Assembly: GCF_031180975.1 (NCBI RefSeq)
Contig: NZ_JAPSLI010000005.1
Span: forward strand, 62,001-126,000
Source of the DNA: Microbacterium sp.
Lineage (GTDB): Bacteria > Actinomycetota > Actinomycetes > Actinomycetales > Microbacteriaceae
Direction: 5' to 3'
DNA: 64,000 bases
Shown here: one piece after another, positions 19,083 through 27,426 of the stretch
How the letters are laid out: each line of letters begins with the position of its first letter
Numbering within the stretch: the stretch's first letter is position 1
Notes under the pieces: generated by a model
Databases searched by the model: none
Told to the model about the DNA's origin: nothing
The model's input: the letters and a program-made list of their open reading frames with translations, nothing else
Position numbers and translations under genes: made by a program

Positions 19083-19149
19083 CGAGACTTATCTTTCGGC
19101 ATGAGACAGGGCCGTAGATGTCATGTCTCACGCAGAAAGATAAGTCTCG
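19083..19149. repeat. Long intergenic palindrome after lpqB (26-base arms)
   Basis: Arms at 19083-19108 and 19124-19149 are reverse complements at 24 of 26 positions (CGAGACTTATCTTTC... GAGACA), with a 15-base loop. They are unusually AT-rich for this genome. The element could terminate lpqB, but with no T-run it looks more like a dispersed palindromic repeat. The rest of 19043-19251 contains no gene that I can see. Confidence 0.7.
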
Positions 19150-19251
19150 CGAGGGGGGTTGTTCCTGCACAGAGCGGATGCTGCAGCGGGTTGTGCACAG
19201 CGGCCGGGCCGACGGCCCGACCGGGAACGCCGCATCCGGCATCCTCGGGGG

Positions 19252-19908
19252 ATGCTCTCCGACTCCGCCGCCGTCATCGGGCGGGAGATCCTGGCGTTCC
19301 TGCTGGCCGCCGCCTGCCCCGGCTGCGACCGGCCGGGCACGCTGCTGTGCGACGGATGCCTGCTGCGCCTCGCCCCGGTGAACCTGCGGTCGACCACACC
19401 CGGCGGTCTGCCCGTTGTCGCGGCGCTGTCGTACGAGGGCGTCGCAGCGCGCTGCATCCGGCGACTGAAGGAGGAGGGCGCCACGCTGCTGGCGCATCCG
19501 CTGGGCGAGGCGCTCGCGCAGGCGAGCCGCGAGGCGGGCGCTGCGGGACGAACCATTGTCCCGGTGCCCACCACCGGCTCCGCCTTCCGCCGTCGCGGCT
19601 ACCGGGTTCCCGAGGTGCTCGCGCGGCGCGCGGGACTGACCCCGAGGCGGCTGCTCGCCCCCGCCCGCGGCACGGCCGATCAGCGGGCGCTGGGCCGGGA
19701 GGAACGGGCGAGCAACGTGGCAGGAAGCATGCGGGCGACGGGCGGCGCGACCGGCGTGGGGGAGGTCCTGATCGTCGACGACGTGGTCACCACGGGCGCC
19801 ACGTTGGACGAGGCGGCACGCGCGTTGCGCGCCGCCGGGATGCGCCCGGTCGGCGCTTTGGCGCTCGCTGCGACGCCGCGCAGGAGACACTCGGGAAACA
19901 CGGGCTGA
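19252..19908 (+). CDS. comF: ComF family amidophosphoribosyltransferase-like protein
   Basis: 218 residues. An N-terminal four-cysteine zinc site (CPGCDRPGTLLCDGC, residues ~22-36) precedes a phosphoribosyltransferase fold with FRRRGYRVPEVLARR and the PRPP-binding loop VLIVDDVVTTGATLDE near residue 175. ComF proteins are linked to DNA uptake in naturally competent bacteria, but the family is widespread in bacteria not known to be competent. ATG 19252 gives a normal N-terminus; upstream in-frame starts run through the palindrome region. The only ribosome-binding-like sequence is GGGG right against the start, so the start is less certain than the product. Confidence 0.85.
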   Translation: MLSDSAAVIGREILAFLLAAACPGCDRPGTLLCDGCLLRLAPVNLRSTTPGGLPVVAALSYEGVAARCIRRLKEEGATLLAHPLGEALAQASREAGAAGRTIVPVPTTGSAFRRRGYRVPEVLARRAGLTPRRLLAPARGTADQRALGREERASNVAGSMRATGGATGVGEVLIVDDVVTTGATLDEAARALRAAGMRPVGALALAATPRRRHSGNTG

Positions 19909-19915
19909 ACGGGTA

Positions 19916-19944
19916 GTGACATCGGGGCATCCGGCGACTACGGT
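19916..19944 (+). promoter_or_regulatory. Sigma-70-type promoter for hpf
   Basis: -35 GTGACA (19916-19921), a 17-base spacer and -10 TACGGT (19939-19944). Transcription would start near 19951, giving a ~55-base leader that contains a strong AAGGAGG ribosome binding site before ATG 20007. Confidence 0.55.
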
Positions 19945-20006
19945 AGGGCATCACAAGGCGACCACGGTCCGCCCTTGGCCGGGAGGACCGGGACAAGGAG
20001 GCAGTG

Positions 20007-20672
20007 ATGGAAACGAGCATCGTCGGCGTCGGAGTGAGCATCTCCGACCGGTTCCGCTCGGTTGTCGAGGAGAAGGTGGCGCGCATCCAGACGCTCGCGC
20101 CGCGCGCCCTCCGACTCGAGGTCAAGGTCACCCACCGCGCCTACCGCAACGGCCGCGTGCCGGACGAGACCGTGGAGCTCACGCTCCTCGGCAAGGGCCC
20201 GGTCGTGCGTGCGGAGGCCGTCGACGCGGACAAGTTCACCGCGCTGGATCTCGCCCTCGACAAGCTCGCCGAGCAGCTGCGCCGTGCGAAGGAGAAGAGG
20301 ATCGACGGACGGCACCATCCCCGGGGCGCGCACTTCGAGAAGGGCAGCGGATCGCTGGCCGGCATCGACGTGCAGCCGGCGTCCGTGGACGTGCTGCAAG
20401 CCGTCGCGACCGGCGCCATCCCTGTCCAGCAGGAGGAAGAGGAGCAGTACTCGCCGGTCGTCATCCGCACCAAGACCTTCGAGCCGGAGTGGATGACCGT
20501 CGAAGAGGCCGTCGACCGCATGGAGCTGGTCGGACACGACTTCTTCCTGTTCGTCGATGCGCGCACCGACCACCCGAGCGTCGTGTACCGCCGCAAGGGA
20601 TGGGACTACGGTGTGATCTCCCTCACCACGCAGGCGCCGCCCGACGAGGAGGACGAGGCTCTGGCATCCTGA
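20007..20672 (+). CDS. hpf: Ribosome hibernation promoting factor, long form
   Basis: 221 residues. The N-terminal S30AE domain (residues 1-105) has IVGVGVSISDRFRSVVEEKV and a basic RRAKEKRIDGRHH helix. A linker and the C-terminal dimerisation domain (about 150-210) follow, with VIRTKTFEPEWMTVEEAVDRM and HDFFLFVDARTD. The long form joins 70S ribosomes into inactive 100S dimers in stationary phase or stress. AAGGAGG lies five bases before ATG 20007; in-frame GTG 20004 is less well spaced. It appears monocistronic, with its own promoter and a strong terminator downstream. Confidence 0.93.
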   Translation: METSIVGVGVSISDRFRSVVEEKVARIQTLAPRALRLEVKVTHRAYRNGRVPDETVELTLLGKGPVVRAEAVDADKFTALDLALDKLAEQLRRAKEKRIDGRHHPRGAHFEKGSGSLAGIDVQPASVDVLQAVATGAIPVQQEEEEQYSPVVIRTKTFEPEWMTVEEAVDRMELVGHDFFLFVDARTDHPSVVYRRKGWDYGVISLTTQAPPDEEDEALAS

Positions 20673-20676
20673 ACGC

Positions 20677-20714
20677 GAAGAGGCGCCCTTCCCCGCGGGG
20701 AGGGCGCCTCTTCC
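20677..20714. terminator. Bidirectional hairpin between hpf and the convergent coiled-coil gene
   Basis: GAAGAGGCGCCCT (from 20677) plus CCCC pairs with GGGGAGGGCGCCTCTTC up to 20713, with one bulged T and a 2-base loop. It lies 4 bases after the hpf stop and about 18 bases after the stop of the minus-strand gene. Confidence 0.8.
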
Positions 20715-20732
20715 ATGTCCGGAGCGGGCGGG

Positions 20733-22052
20733 TCAGTCGAAGAACCCGTCCAGCAGGCTGCCGATCACGAGGCCGCCGAGCACACCGGAGACGATGTCGC
20801 CGCCGCCAGGTCCGCGCCGGCCGCCGCCCCAGCCGTCGCCGCCCCAGCCCGGGTCGCGCGGTCGGGAGGAGTCGATGTCGCGCTGGGCGAGCTGCAGCGC
20901 CTCGGATGCCAGCTGCGCGACGCGCCGCGCGGCGTGCAGCGCGTCCTCGCGGGTGTCCTCGGCGGGCAGCAGCGCGGGCACGTCCACGCGCAGTCGCTCG
21001 GCCTCGGCGAGCCGGGTGCGGGCGTCGGCGCCGATCCACCCACGGTGGCCGGCGATCAGTCCGCGGGCGACTCCGAGCTGACGGTCCGCGTCATCGAGGG
21101 CGTGCTGCACCTGCGCGATCGAGGGGAGCGGATGCTCGGCGCGGTAGCGTGCCTTGGCGACCGCCTGATCGAGCGCGCTGTTCGCGGTGCGCAGCCGGGT
21201 GAGTTCGGCGAACGGATCGTTCGGGGTGCCGGGAGGCGCCAGCTCCGCCAGCGCGGACTCCAGCTCGGCGAGGGCGGCCGTGACCTCCGGCGTCTGCGGC
21301 ACGGCGCGGGCGGCGACGACGTCGCCGCGGGAGTCGGCCACCACATCGGCCAGCGTGGACTCGGCGCGCAGCGCCTGGATCTCGAAGTCCTCGACCGCGT
21401 CGATCAGCGCCTCGGCCCGCCGCACCGCCTCGGTCGCGGTCTCCAGCGCCAGGTTGGCCTCCTCGTTCCGCCGGGCGGCGCGGCGGCGCTCGGACACGTC
21501 GGCGCTGTGCGTGGCGAACGCGATGAGCTGTTCGGCTTCGTCGGCAGACGACGCGATGCGGTGCATCGCCGAGTCGGCGTAGCGGCTGGACAGCCGCTCG
21601 ATGGTGGTGCGGGCGTGCGGGATGCGGCCGGCGAGGGACTCGGCGTCCCGCCGGACCTGGGCGATGATCTCCGGAGCGCGGCGCACCTTGGCCACGGTCT
21701 CGGCGAGCTCGCCGGTCTTCTCGTCCAGCAGGTTCTCGGCCCACTCGCACAGCTGCACGATGCGCGCGTTGCGGGTGCGCAGCTCCTCGACGGTGTCCGG
21801 GATCTCGTCGTGGTTCAGCTGGTGCAGTTGGAACGCCTCCCGCAGGTGCGTGCGAACCGCGTCGAGGGCCGCCTTCAGATCCGCGGTGAGCGACTCGCCC
21901 AGTTCCGCCTGGGCGAAGGCCAGTTCGTCCGTGGTGGTGCGGATGCGCTCGTCCGCCCCGACGAGCGCCTGCTCTGCGCGTCGGGCGAGGTCGGCGTCCT
22001 GCGCCGCGAGCTCCTCTTGATCACGTTTGCGTCTGCCCCAGAATCCGGCCAT
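20733..22052 (-). CDS. Uncharacterised coiled-coil protein with Gly-rich C-terminus
   Basis: 439 residues that I cannot assign to a characterised family. A basic, tryptophan-containing start (MAGFWGRRKRDQEE) leads into long alanine-, glutamate- and arginine-rich helices (about 10-385) with heptad-like spacing, so an extended coiled coil is likely. The last 45 residues are glycine-rich (WGGDGWGGGRRGPGGG) and end in a hydrophobic GVLGGLVIGSLLDGFFD. That tail resembles the C-terminus of some actinobacterial TPM-domain proteins, but no TPM domain or signal peptide is present. It is convergent to hpf. Cytoplasmic or membrane-peripheral location is a guess. Confidence 0.7.
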   Translation of the reverse strand: MAGFWGRRKRDQEELAAQDADLARRAEQALVGADERIRTTTDELAFAQAELGESLTADLKAALDAVRTHLREAFQLHQLNHDEIPDTVEELRTRNARIVQLCEWAENLLDEKTGELAETVAKVRRAPEIIAQVRRDAESLAGRIPHARTTIERLSSRYADSAMHRIASSADEAEQLIAFATHSADVSERRRAARRNEEANLALETATEAVRRAEALIDAVEDFEIQALRAESTLADVVADSRGDVVAARAVPQTPEVTAALAELESALAELAPPGTPNDPFAELTRLRTANSALDQAVAKARYRAEHPLPSIAQVQHALDDADRQLGVARGLIAGHRGWIGADARTRLAEAERLRVDVPALLPAEDTREDALHAARRVAQLASEALQLAQRDIDSSRPRDPGWGGDGWGGGRRGPGGGDIVSGVLGGLVIGSLLDGFFD

Positions 22053-22144
22053 GGGACGATCCTACGGTCGTCGCCGTCCGGCGCGCCTGAGGTCGGGTGC
22101 GCCTTCGGCGAACGCCCAGCGGGCGCGGGCACCCGCCCCGAGCC

Positions 22145-22777
22145 TCAGACGGTGGCGACCCCGGCGGCGACCCGCTTCGCGGGCCGTCCCCGCTTCGGCC
22201 GCTCGGCAGTGAGGGCGAGGCCCATGGCGTGCCGTGGGTGCCGCAACAGACGGTGCTCGATGTGATCCAGCCAGCGCAGTTCCGCCTCAGCGGCGAAGAT
22301 CATCGAGTCGACGACCACAGACCGCGCGAACTCCTCGGCGGTCGCGTCCTCGCGATCCGGATCCGCGCCGTCGGGGCGTCCGGGTCGGGCGGCGCGCAGC
22401 GATTCCAGCCGTCGTAGCGAGGCCGCACGCTGTGTGCGGATCGCCTCCGCCGCGTCGACACCGGGGAGCGTCGCGGCGACCGCCAACTTGATCGCGAGCT
22501 CGTCGCGCGTACCGCGCTCTCGTTCGACGGGGAGACTCAGCCAACGCGCCACCTCTCCGGATCCGGCGTCGGTGATGCGCCAGTACACGTGACCCTGGGC
22601 GTCGGGTTCGCCTCTGGCGACAAGACCGTCGCGTTCCAGGCGCTCCAGAGTGTTGTAGATCTGACCCACGTTCAGGGGCCACACCGATCCGGTGCGCCGG
22701 TCGAACTCGGCGCGCAGCTGGTACCCGTAGCAGGCACCCTGATCGAGGATCGCCAGGATCGTCTGGCGTACGGACAT
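22145..22777 (-). CDS. PadR family transcriptional regulator with C-terminal AT-hook-like motif
   Basis: 210 residues. The N-terminal winged helix (MSVRQTILAILDQGACYGYQ, then PLNVGQIYNTLERLERDGLV) is the PadR signature. The helical C-terminal half (80-185) includes FARSVVVDSMIFAAEAELRWLDHIE and is of Vir-type length. The end carries PKRGRPAKR, which matches the GRP core of an AT-hook, an unusual addition for this family. CAGGAG sits upstream of ATG 22777. PadR proteins usually repress a neighbouring drug- or envelope-stress gene and themselves; no such target adjoins here. A candidate autoregulatory site lies immediately upstream. Confidence 0.85.
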   Translation of the reverse strand: MSVRQTILAILDQGACYGYQLRAEFDRRTGSVWPLNVGQIYNTLERLERDGLVARGEPDAQGHVYWRITDAGSGEVARWLSLPVERERGTRDELAIKLAVAATLPGVDAAEAIRTQRAASLRRLESLRAARPGRPDGADPDREDATAEEFARSVVVDSMIFAAEAELRWLDHIEHRLLRHPRHAMGLALTAERPKRGRPAKRVAAGVATV

Positions 22778-22797
22778 GGGAGCTCCTGCGGGTTTCC

Positions 22798-22819
22798 GGG
22801 TAATTGATTTCCCAGCATA
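22798..22819 (-). promoter_or_regulatory. padR promoter with near-palindromic operator
   Basis: On the minus strand a TATGCT -10 (22819-22814) is followed at once by GGGAAATCAATTACCC (22813-22798), a near-perfect palindrome spanning the expected +1. A dimeric repressor bound here would block initiation; PadR autoregulation is the simplest reading. Confidence 0.5.
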
Positions 22820-22970
22820 GGACGTGTCCCGCTCGCCTCGCGGCGGGCCGTGCGGTTTCGCGCCAGGGCGGCGCGCGGTTCAGGGCATGCCGAGGTCACG
22901 GGCCGGTAACATGGCACGGTATGCCCGGCCCGACTCAACGGCGGGCGAGACCCACACAAGGGAGACATCC

Positions 22971-25766
22971 GTGGCGAATCCTCTCGAGAAGCTGCTGCGC
23001 GCGGGCGAAGGACGCATCCTCCGCCGCCTCAGGCAGGTCGTGAAGGCCGTGAACGCGCTGGAAGAGGACTTCGAGAAGCTCACCGACGAGGATCTCCGCA
23101 ACGAGACCGCCGAGCTGCGCGCCCGCTTCGACAAGGGCGAGACCCTCGACCAGCTGATGCCGGAGGCGTTCGCGGCCGTCCGCGAGGCGGCCAGGCGCAC
23201 CCTCGGCATGCGCGCCTACGACGTGCAGATCATGGGTGGTGCCGCGCTGCACTTCGGCAACATCGCCGAGATGAAGACCGGTGAGGGCAAGACGCTCGTC
23301 GCCACGTTCCCGGCATACCTGAACGCGATCGCCGGCAAGGGCGTGCACGTCATCACCGTGAACGACTTCCTCGCCTCGTACCAGTCCGAACTGATGGGCC
23401 GCGTCTACCGCGCACTCGGCATGACGACCGGCACGATCGTGTCGGGGCAGAACCCCGAGGTGCGCCGTGCCCAGTACGCCGCCGACATCACCTACGGCAC
23501 GAACAACGAGTTCGGGTTCGATTACCTGCGCGACAACATGGCGTGGCGCAAGGAGGATCTCGTCCAGCGCGAGCACTTCTTCGCGATCGTCGACGAGGTG
23601 GACTCGATCCTCATCGACGAGGCACGCACGCCGCTGATCATCTCGGGCCCGTCGTCCGGCGAGGCGAACCGCTGGTTCACCGAGTTCGCGAAGATCGCGC
23701 GCACGCTCGAACCCGGAGTCGACTACGAGGTCGACGAGAAGAAGCGCACCGTCGGCGTGCTGGAGCCGGGTATCGAGAAGGTCGAGGACTACCTCGGCAT
23801 CGACAACCTGTACGAGTCGGCGAACACCCCGCTGATCTCGTTCCTCAACAACTCGATCAAGGCTCTCGCGCTGTTCAAGCGCGACACCGACTACGTCGTC
23901 ATGAACGACGAGGTGATGATCGTCGACGAGCACACCGGACGCATCCTGGTCGGCCGGCGCTACAACGAGGGCATCCACCAGGCGATCGAGGCGAAGGAGG
24001 GCGTGCCCGTCAAGGCGGAGAATCAGACCCTCGCGACCGTCACGCTGCAGAACTACTTCCGCCTGTACGAGAAGCTCGCCGGCATGACCGGTACGGCCGA
24101 GACCGAGGCCGCCGAGTTCATGTCGACCTACAAGCTCGGCGTGGTGCCCATCCCCACCAACCGGCCGATGATCCGCAAGGACCAGCCCGACCTGGTCTAC
24201 AAGAACGAGCAGGCAAAGTTCACGCAGGTGGTCGAGGACATCGCCGAGCGGCATGCGAAGGGCCAGCCCGTGCTGGTCGGCACCGTCAGCGTCGAGAAGA
24301 GCGAGTACCTGTCGCGGCTGCTCGCCAAGAAGGGCATCAAGCACGAGGTCCTGAACGCCAAGAACCACGCGCGCGAGGCCGAGATCGTCGCCCGCGCCGG
24401 AAAGCTCGGCGCGGTGACCGTCGCCACCAACATGGCCGGTCGTGGAACCGACATCATGCTCGGCGGCAACGCGGAGTTCCTCGCGGTGCAGGAACTCAAG
24501 GCGAAGGGCCTGGACCCGGAGGAGACCCCCGAGGAGTACGAGGTCGCGTGGGACGAGACCTACGAGGCCATGAAGAAGCAGGTCGCCGAGGAGGCCGAGA
24601 AGGTCATCGAGGCCGGCGGTCTCTACGTGCTCGGCACCGAGCGGCACGAGTCGCGCCGCATCGACAACCAGCTCCGGGGGCGTTCCGGTCGTCAGGGTGA
24701 CCCCGGTGAGAGCCGCTTCTACCTGAGCCTCACCGACGACCTCATGCGGCTGTTCCAGTCCGGCGCCGCGGAGGCCATTCTCGCGCGCACCAACTTCCCG
24801 GACGACGTGCCGATCGAGTCCACCCTGGTCAGCAGGGCGATCCGCAGCGCGCAGGCGCAGGTCGAGGCGCGCAACGCCGAGATGCGCAAGAACGTGCTGA
24901 AGTACGACGACGTTCTCAACCGGCAGCGCGAGGCGATCTACGCCGACCGCCGTCACATCCTGCACGGCGACGACATCGCCGACCGGGTGCGTCACTTCAT
25001 CGAGGACGCGATCGGCGGCATCGTCGACGACCACACCGCAGAGGGGCACGCCGACAGCTGGGACTTCGACGCGCTGTGGGCGGAGCTGAAGACCCTGTAC
25101 CCGGTCGGCGTCACGATCGACGAGGTCGTCGCCGAGGCCGGCGACCGCAAGGGCGGCATCACCGCCGAGGCGCTCAAGCGCGAGCTGCTGTCCGACGCGC
25201 TGATCGCGTACGAGCGCCGCGAGGAGGCGCTCGGCGAGGCGGCCACCCGTGAGCTCGAGCGACGAGTGGTGCTGCAGGTGCTGGACCGTCGCTGGCGCGA
25301 CCACCTGTACGAGATGGACTACCTGAAGGATGGCATCGGCCTGCGCGCGATGGCGCAGCGCGACCCGCTGATCGAGTACCAGCGCGAGGGCTACGCGATG
25401 TTCCAGTCGATGATGGGCCAGATCAAGGAGGAGTCGGTCGGCTACCTGTACAACCTCGAGGTCGAGGTGCGCCGTGCCGGGTCGGACCAGGCGCAGGTGG
25501 AGGCCAAGGGTCTCGCGGATGCGCAGCCCGAGCAGAAGCTGGAGTACTCCGCGCCCAACGACGCCGGCGACGTGGAGGTGCGCAACGAGCGCGGTCAGGT
25601 GCAGCAGGCGGCTACCGCTCGCCTGCGCCAGGCGGCATCCGCGGCACAGACTCCCGCAGCGGAGGAGGGCGCCCGAGGTGCCTTCGGCCAGCGGACGGAT
25701 GCCGGTGGCGAGGCGCAGGGCGGCAACCGCCAGCAGCGCCGCGCGCAGGAGCGCAAGAAGAAGTAA
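22971..25766 (+). CDS. secA: Preprotein translocase ATPase SecA
   Basis: 931 residues. Walker [12 protein letters not shown] lies near residue 105, [19 protein letters not shown] (DEAD-like box) near 210, then the preprotein cross-linking region. [14 protein letters not shown] (motif VI region) and [20 protein letters not shown] follow, then helical scaffold and wing domains and a long acidic/Gln-rich C-terminal linker ending in basic RRAQERKKK. The C-terminal zinc-binding SecB motif is absent, as in actinobacterial SecA1. It drives Sec-dependent export at the plasma membrane. GTG 22971 (VANPLEKLL) is preceded by AAGGGAG at seven bases; ATG 22911 is in frame but adds a non-conserved stretch. 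A TAACAT at 22907-22912 could be the -10 box. Confidence 0.96.
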   Translation: MANPLEKLLRAGEGRILRRLRQVVKAVNALEEDFEKLTDEDLRNETAELRARFDKGETLDQLMPEAFAAVREAARRTLGMRAYDVQIMGGAALHFGNIAEMKTGEGKTLVATFPAYLNAIAGKGVHVITVNDFLASYQSELMGRVYRALGMTTGTIVSGQNPEVRRAQYAADITYGTNNEFGFDYLRDNMAWRKEDLVQREHFFAIVDEVDSILIDEARTPLIISGPSSGEANRWFTEFAKIARTLEPGVDYEVDEKKRTVGVLEPGIEKVEDYLGIDNLYESANTPLISFLNNSIKALALFKRDTDYVVMNDEVMIVDEHTGRILVGRRYNEGIHQAIEAKEGVPVKAENQTLATVTLQNYFRLYEKLAGMTGTAETEAAEFMSTYKLGVVPIPTNRPMIRKDQPDLVYKNEQAKFTQVVEDIAERHAKGQPVLVGTVSVEKSEYLSRLLAKKGIKHEVLNAKNHAREAEIVARAGKLGAVTVATNMAGRGTDIMLGGNAEFLAVQELKAKGLDPEETPEEYEVAWDETYEAMKKQVAEEAEKVIEAGGLYVLGTERHESRRIDNQLRGRSGRQGDPGESRFYLSLTDDLMRLFQSGAAEAILARTNFPDDVPIESTLVSRAIRSAQAQVEARNAEMRKNVLKYDDVLNRQREAIYADRRHILHGDDIADRVRHFIEDAIGGIVDDHTAEGHADSWDFDALWAELKTLYPVGVTIDEVVAEAGDRKGGITAEALKRELLSDALIAYERREEALGEAATRELERRVVLQVLDRRWRDHLYEMDYLKDGIGLRAMAQRDPLIEYQREGYAMFQSMMGQIKEESVGYLYNLEVEVRRAGSDQAQVEAKGLADAQPEQKLEYSAPNDAGDVEVRNERGQVQQAATARLRQAASAAQTPAAEEGARGAFGQRTDAGGEAQGGNRQQRRAQERKKK

Positions 25767-25775
25767 CCGCACGAC

Positions 25776-25817
25776 GTGAAGAAGGCCGGACCCCCGAGAG
25801 GATCCGGCCTTCTTCAC
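25776..25817. terminator. Bidirectional terminator between secA and the permease
   Basis: GTGAAGAAGGCCGGA at 25776-25790 pairs perfectly over 15 bases with 25803-25817, around a 12-base loop. It lies 10 bases after the secA stop and 7 bases after the stop of the convergent permease gene. Confidence 0.85.
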
Positions 25818-25824
25818 GTTGCGG

Positions 25825-27426
25825 TCAGAGCGAGGCGACGGTGATCTCGTCCGATGCGGAGAACACCGCCCTGTCCCGGGTGACCCGGTCCTGGAACCAC
25901 TTCGCCAGGAACAGCGCGGCCACCATCAGGTAGGCGACCGCGAACATCACCTGGGAGTCGCCGAGACCCTGGCTGAGATCGGCGAGCCGGGGGACCGGGG
26001 CGTGGATGACGCCGAAGAACGACACCACGGCGGCGATCACACCCACCACCGCGCCGCTGACGGCCCTGTTGCGGATGGCGAACACCGCGATCATGCCCCA
26101 CAGCAGCGACGACAACGGGGCGCCGTTGCCGAGGTGGCTGATCCCGGTGTAGTACGTCCCCGCCGCGTTCAGGGTCTGCGCGCCCACCTCACCGGCGTTG
26201 GTGCCGACCGACTTCAGCACGTTGTTCACCAGGCTGTTCGCCCAGCTGGCGATCCACGGGAACAGCGCGATGAACACCACAGGCATCTCCACCTTCGGCG
26301 TCTCCCGCACCGCCTGACCGGCCGTGACGACACCGATGTAGATGAGGATCGGCGCGATCGCGGCCAGCGGCACGATCGACAGCATCACCGCGCTGAGGCC
26401 GAACAGTCCCATCAGGAACATCGTGATGCCGTTCAGCATGGTGTAGCCGATGCCCGCACCCATCTCCTTGTACGCGGTGTGACCGATGTACACGGTGACC
26501 GGGTACGGGTTGCCCATGAGGGCGCCGATCATGGTGGCGGAGCCGTTCACGAGCATCACCGGGCGCGCCCGGTACGAGTCGCCGGCGGCCTCTGCGGCCT
26601 CGATGTTCTCCAGGTCGAACACGTAGTTCGCCAGGGCCAGCGGCACTGCGGATGCCAGGTAGGGCGCCGAGTGCCCGAGACCCTCGAGGAAGCTGCCCAC
26701 AGAGACCTGCGGCGGGTTGAAGCCCGCGTTCGCCAGAGCCGTCTGCACCGCTTCGGGGCTCTGCAGCCCGAACAGCCAGGCGGCCGCGCTGCCGACGATG
26801 AGAAGCAGCAGGCCCGTCGGGACCTTCCCCAGGAACGGCACGCGACCGAACCAGTTCATGAACACCAGCACCAGCACGATGAACGCGACGACGGGGAACT
26901 GGAAGCTCTGCAGCATCGGGTTCATCGCGAGCAGCAGCAGGCCGAGGCCGGCGAGGCACGCCAGCAGGACCGAACGCGGCACGGTGCGCCGCAGCACGTC
27001 GCCGAAGAACGATCCGACGAACAGCATCATGCCCTCGAGGAAGCCCCAGACCAGACCGACGCCGACGGCCAGCTCGGCATCCTGCGTGGTGGAGTACACC
27101 GGCAGGATCACCAGGAACGTAACAGTGAAGATCGACGGGGCGCTCGGGCCGGACGGAAGCGCCACGACATCGCCGCGGCCCTCCTTGGCTGCCAGTCGCC
27201 GCGCGAACCACACGTACATCGACGAGGTGATCAGGATCGCCAGGCCGAACGCCGGGGCGATGCGCCCCACCACGATCTCGGACGGCAGGCCCGCCATCGT
27301 GAGCAGCGCCGTGAAGGTGATGATGTTGGTCAGGTTGTTGGTGAACAGCGCGAAGAACGCCGCGATGTCACCCTTCTTCCACCACTTCAGCTGGGTGCCC
27401 GTGGCGGTGGGCGCGACGGCGGTCAT
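25825..27426 (-). CDS. NCS2-like (AzgA/xanthine-uracil type) permease
   Basis: 533 residues with 12-14 hydrophobic helices. Helix 1 starts after KKGDIAAFFALFTNNLTNII. NCS2-like features include SMYVWFARRLA and LANYVFDLENIEAAEAAGDS, in the region that carries the substrate-binding acidic residues. It most resembles large NCS2 permeases that import purines or related ureides by proton symport. The substrate is not known; as the last gene of the DUF2877-ankyrin-FdrA-DUF1116 operon, a carbamoylated or ureide compound is the logical cargo (inference). ATG 27426 overlaps the DUF1116 stop (ATGA). Confidence 0.8.
   Translation of the reverse strand: MTAVAPTATGTQLKWWKKGDIAAFFALFTNNLTNIITFTALLTMAGLPSEIVVGRIAPAFGLAILITSSMYVWFARRLAAKEGRGDVVALPSGPSAPSIFTVTFLVILPVYSTTQDAELAVGVGLVWGFLEGMMLFVGSFFGDVLRRTVPRSVLLACLAGLGLLLLAMNPMLQSFQFPVVAFIVLVLVFMNWFGRVPFLGKVPTGLLLLIVGSAAAWLFGLQSPEAVQTALANAGFNPPQVSVGSFLEGLGHSAPYLASAVPLALANYVFDLENIEAAEAAGDSYRARPVMLVNGSATMIGALMGNPYPVTVYIGHTAYKEMGAGIGYTMLNGITMFLMGLFGLSAVMLSIVPLAAIAPILIYIGVVTAGQAVRETPKVEMPVVFIALFPWIASWANSLVNNVLKSVGTNAGEVGAQTLNAAGTYYTGISHLGNGAPLSSLLWGMIAVFAIRNRAVSGAVVGVIAAVVSFFGVIHAPVPRLADLSQGLGDSQVMFAVAYLMVAALFLAKWFQDRVTRDRAVFSASDEITVASL

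Noticed and set aside
22911..22973. Earlier SecA start at ATG 22911
   Set aside because: Adds 20 residues without resemblance to SecA; GTG 22971 has AAGGGAG at seven bases and gives the usual VANPLEKLL start.
22935..25817. Open frame of 960 codons antisense to secA
   Set aside because: Third-position GC bias of secA leaves the opposite frame free of stops. The translation has no recognisable domain and secA is certain; the same applies to long opposite-strand frames over fdrA, kgd and guaB1.
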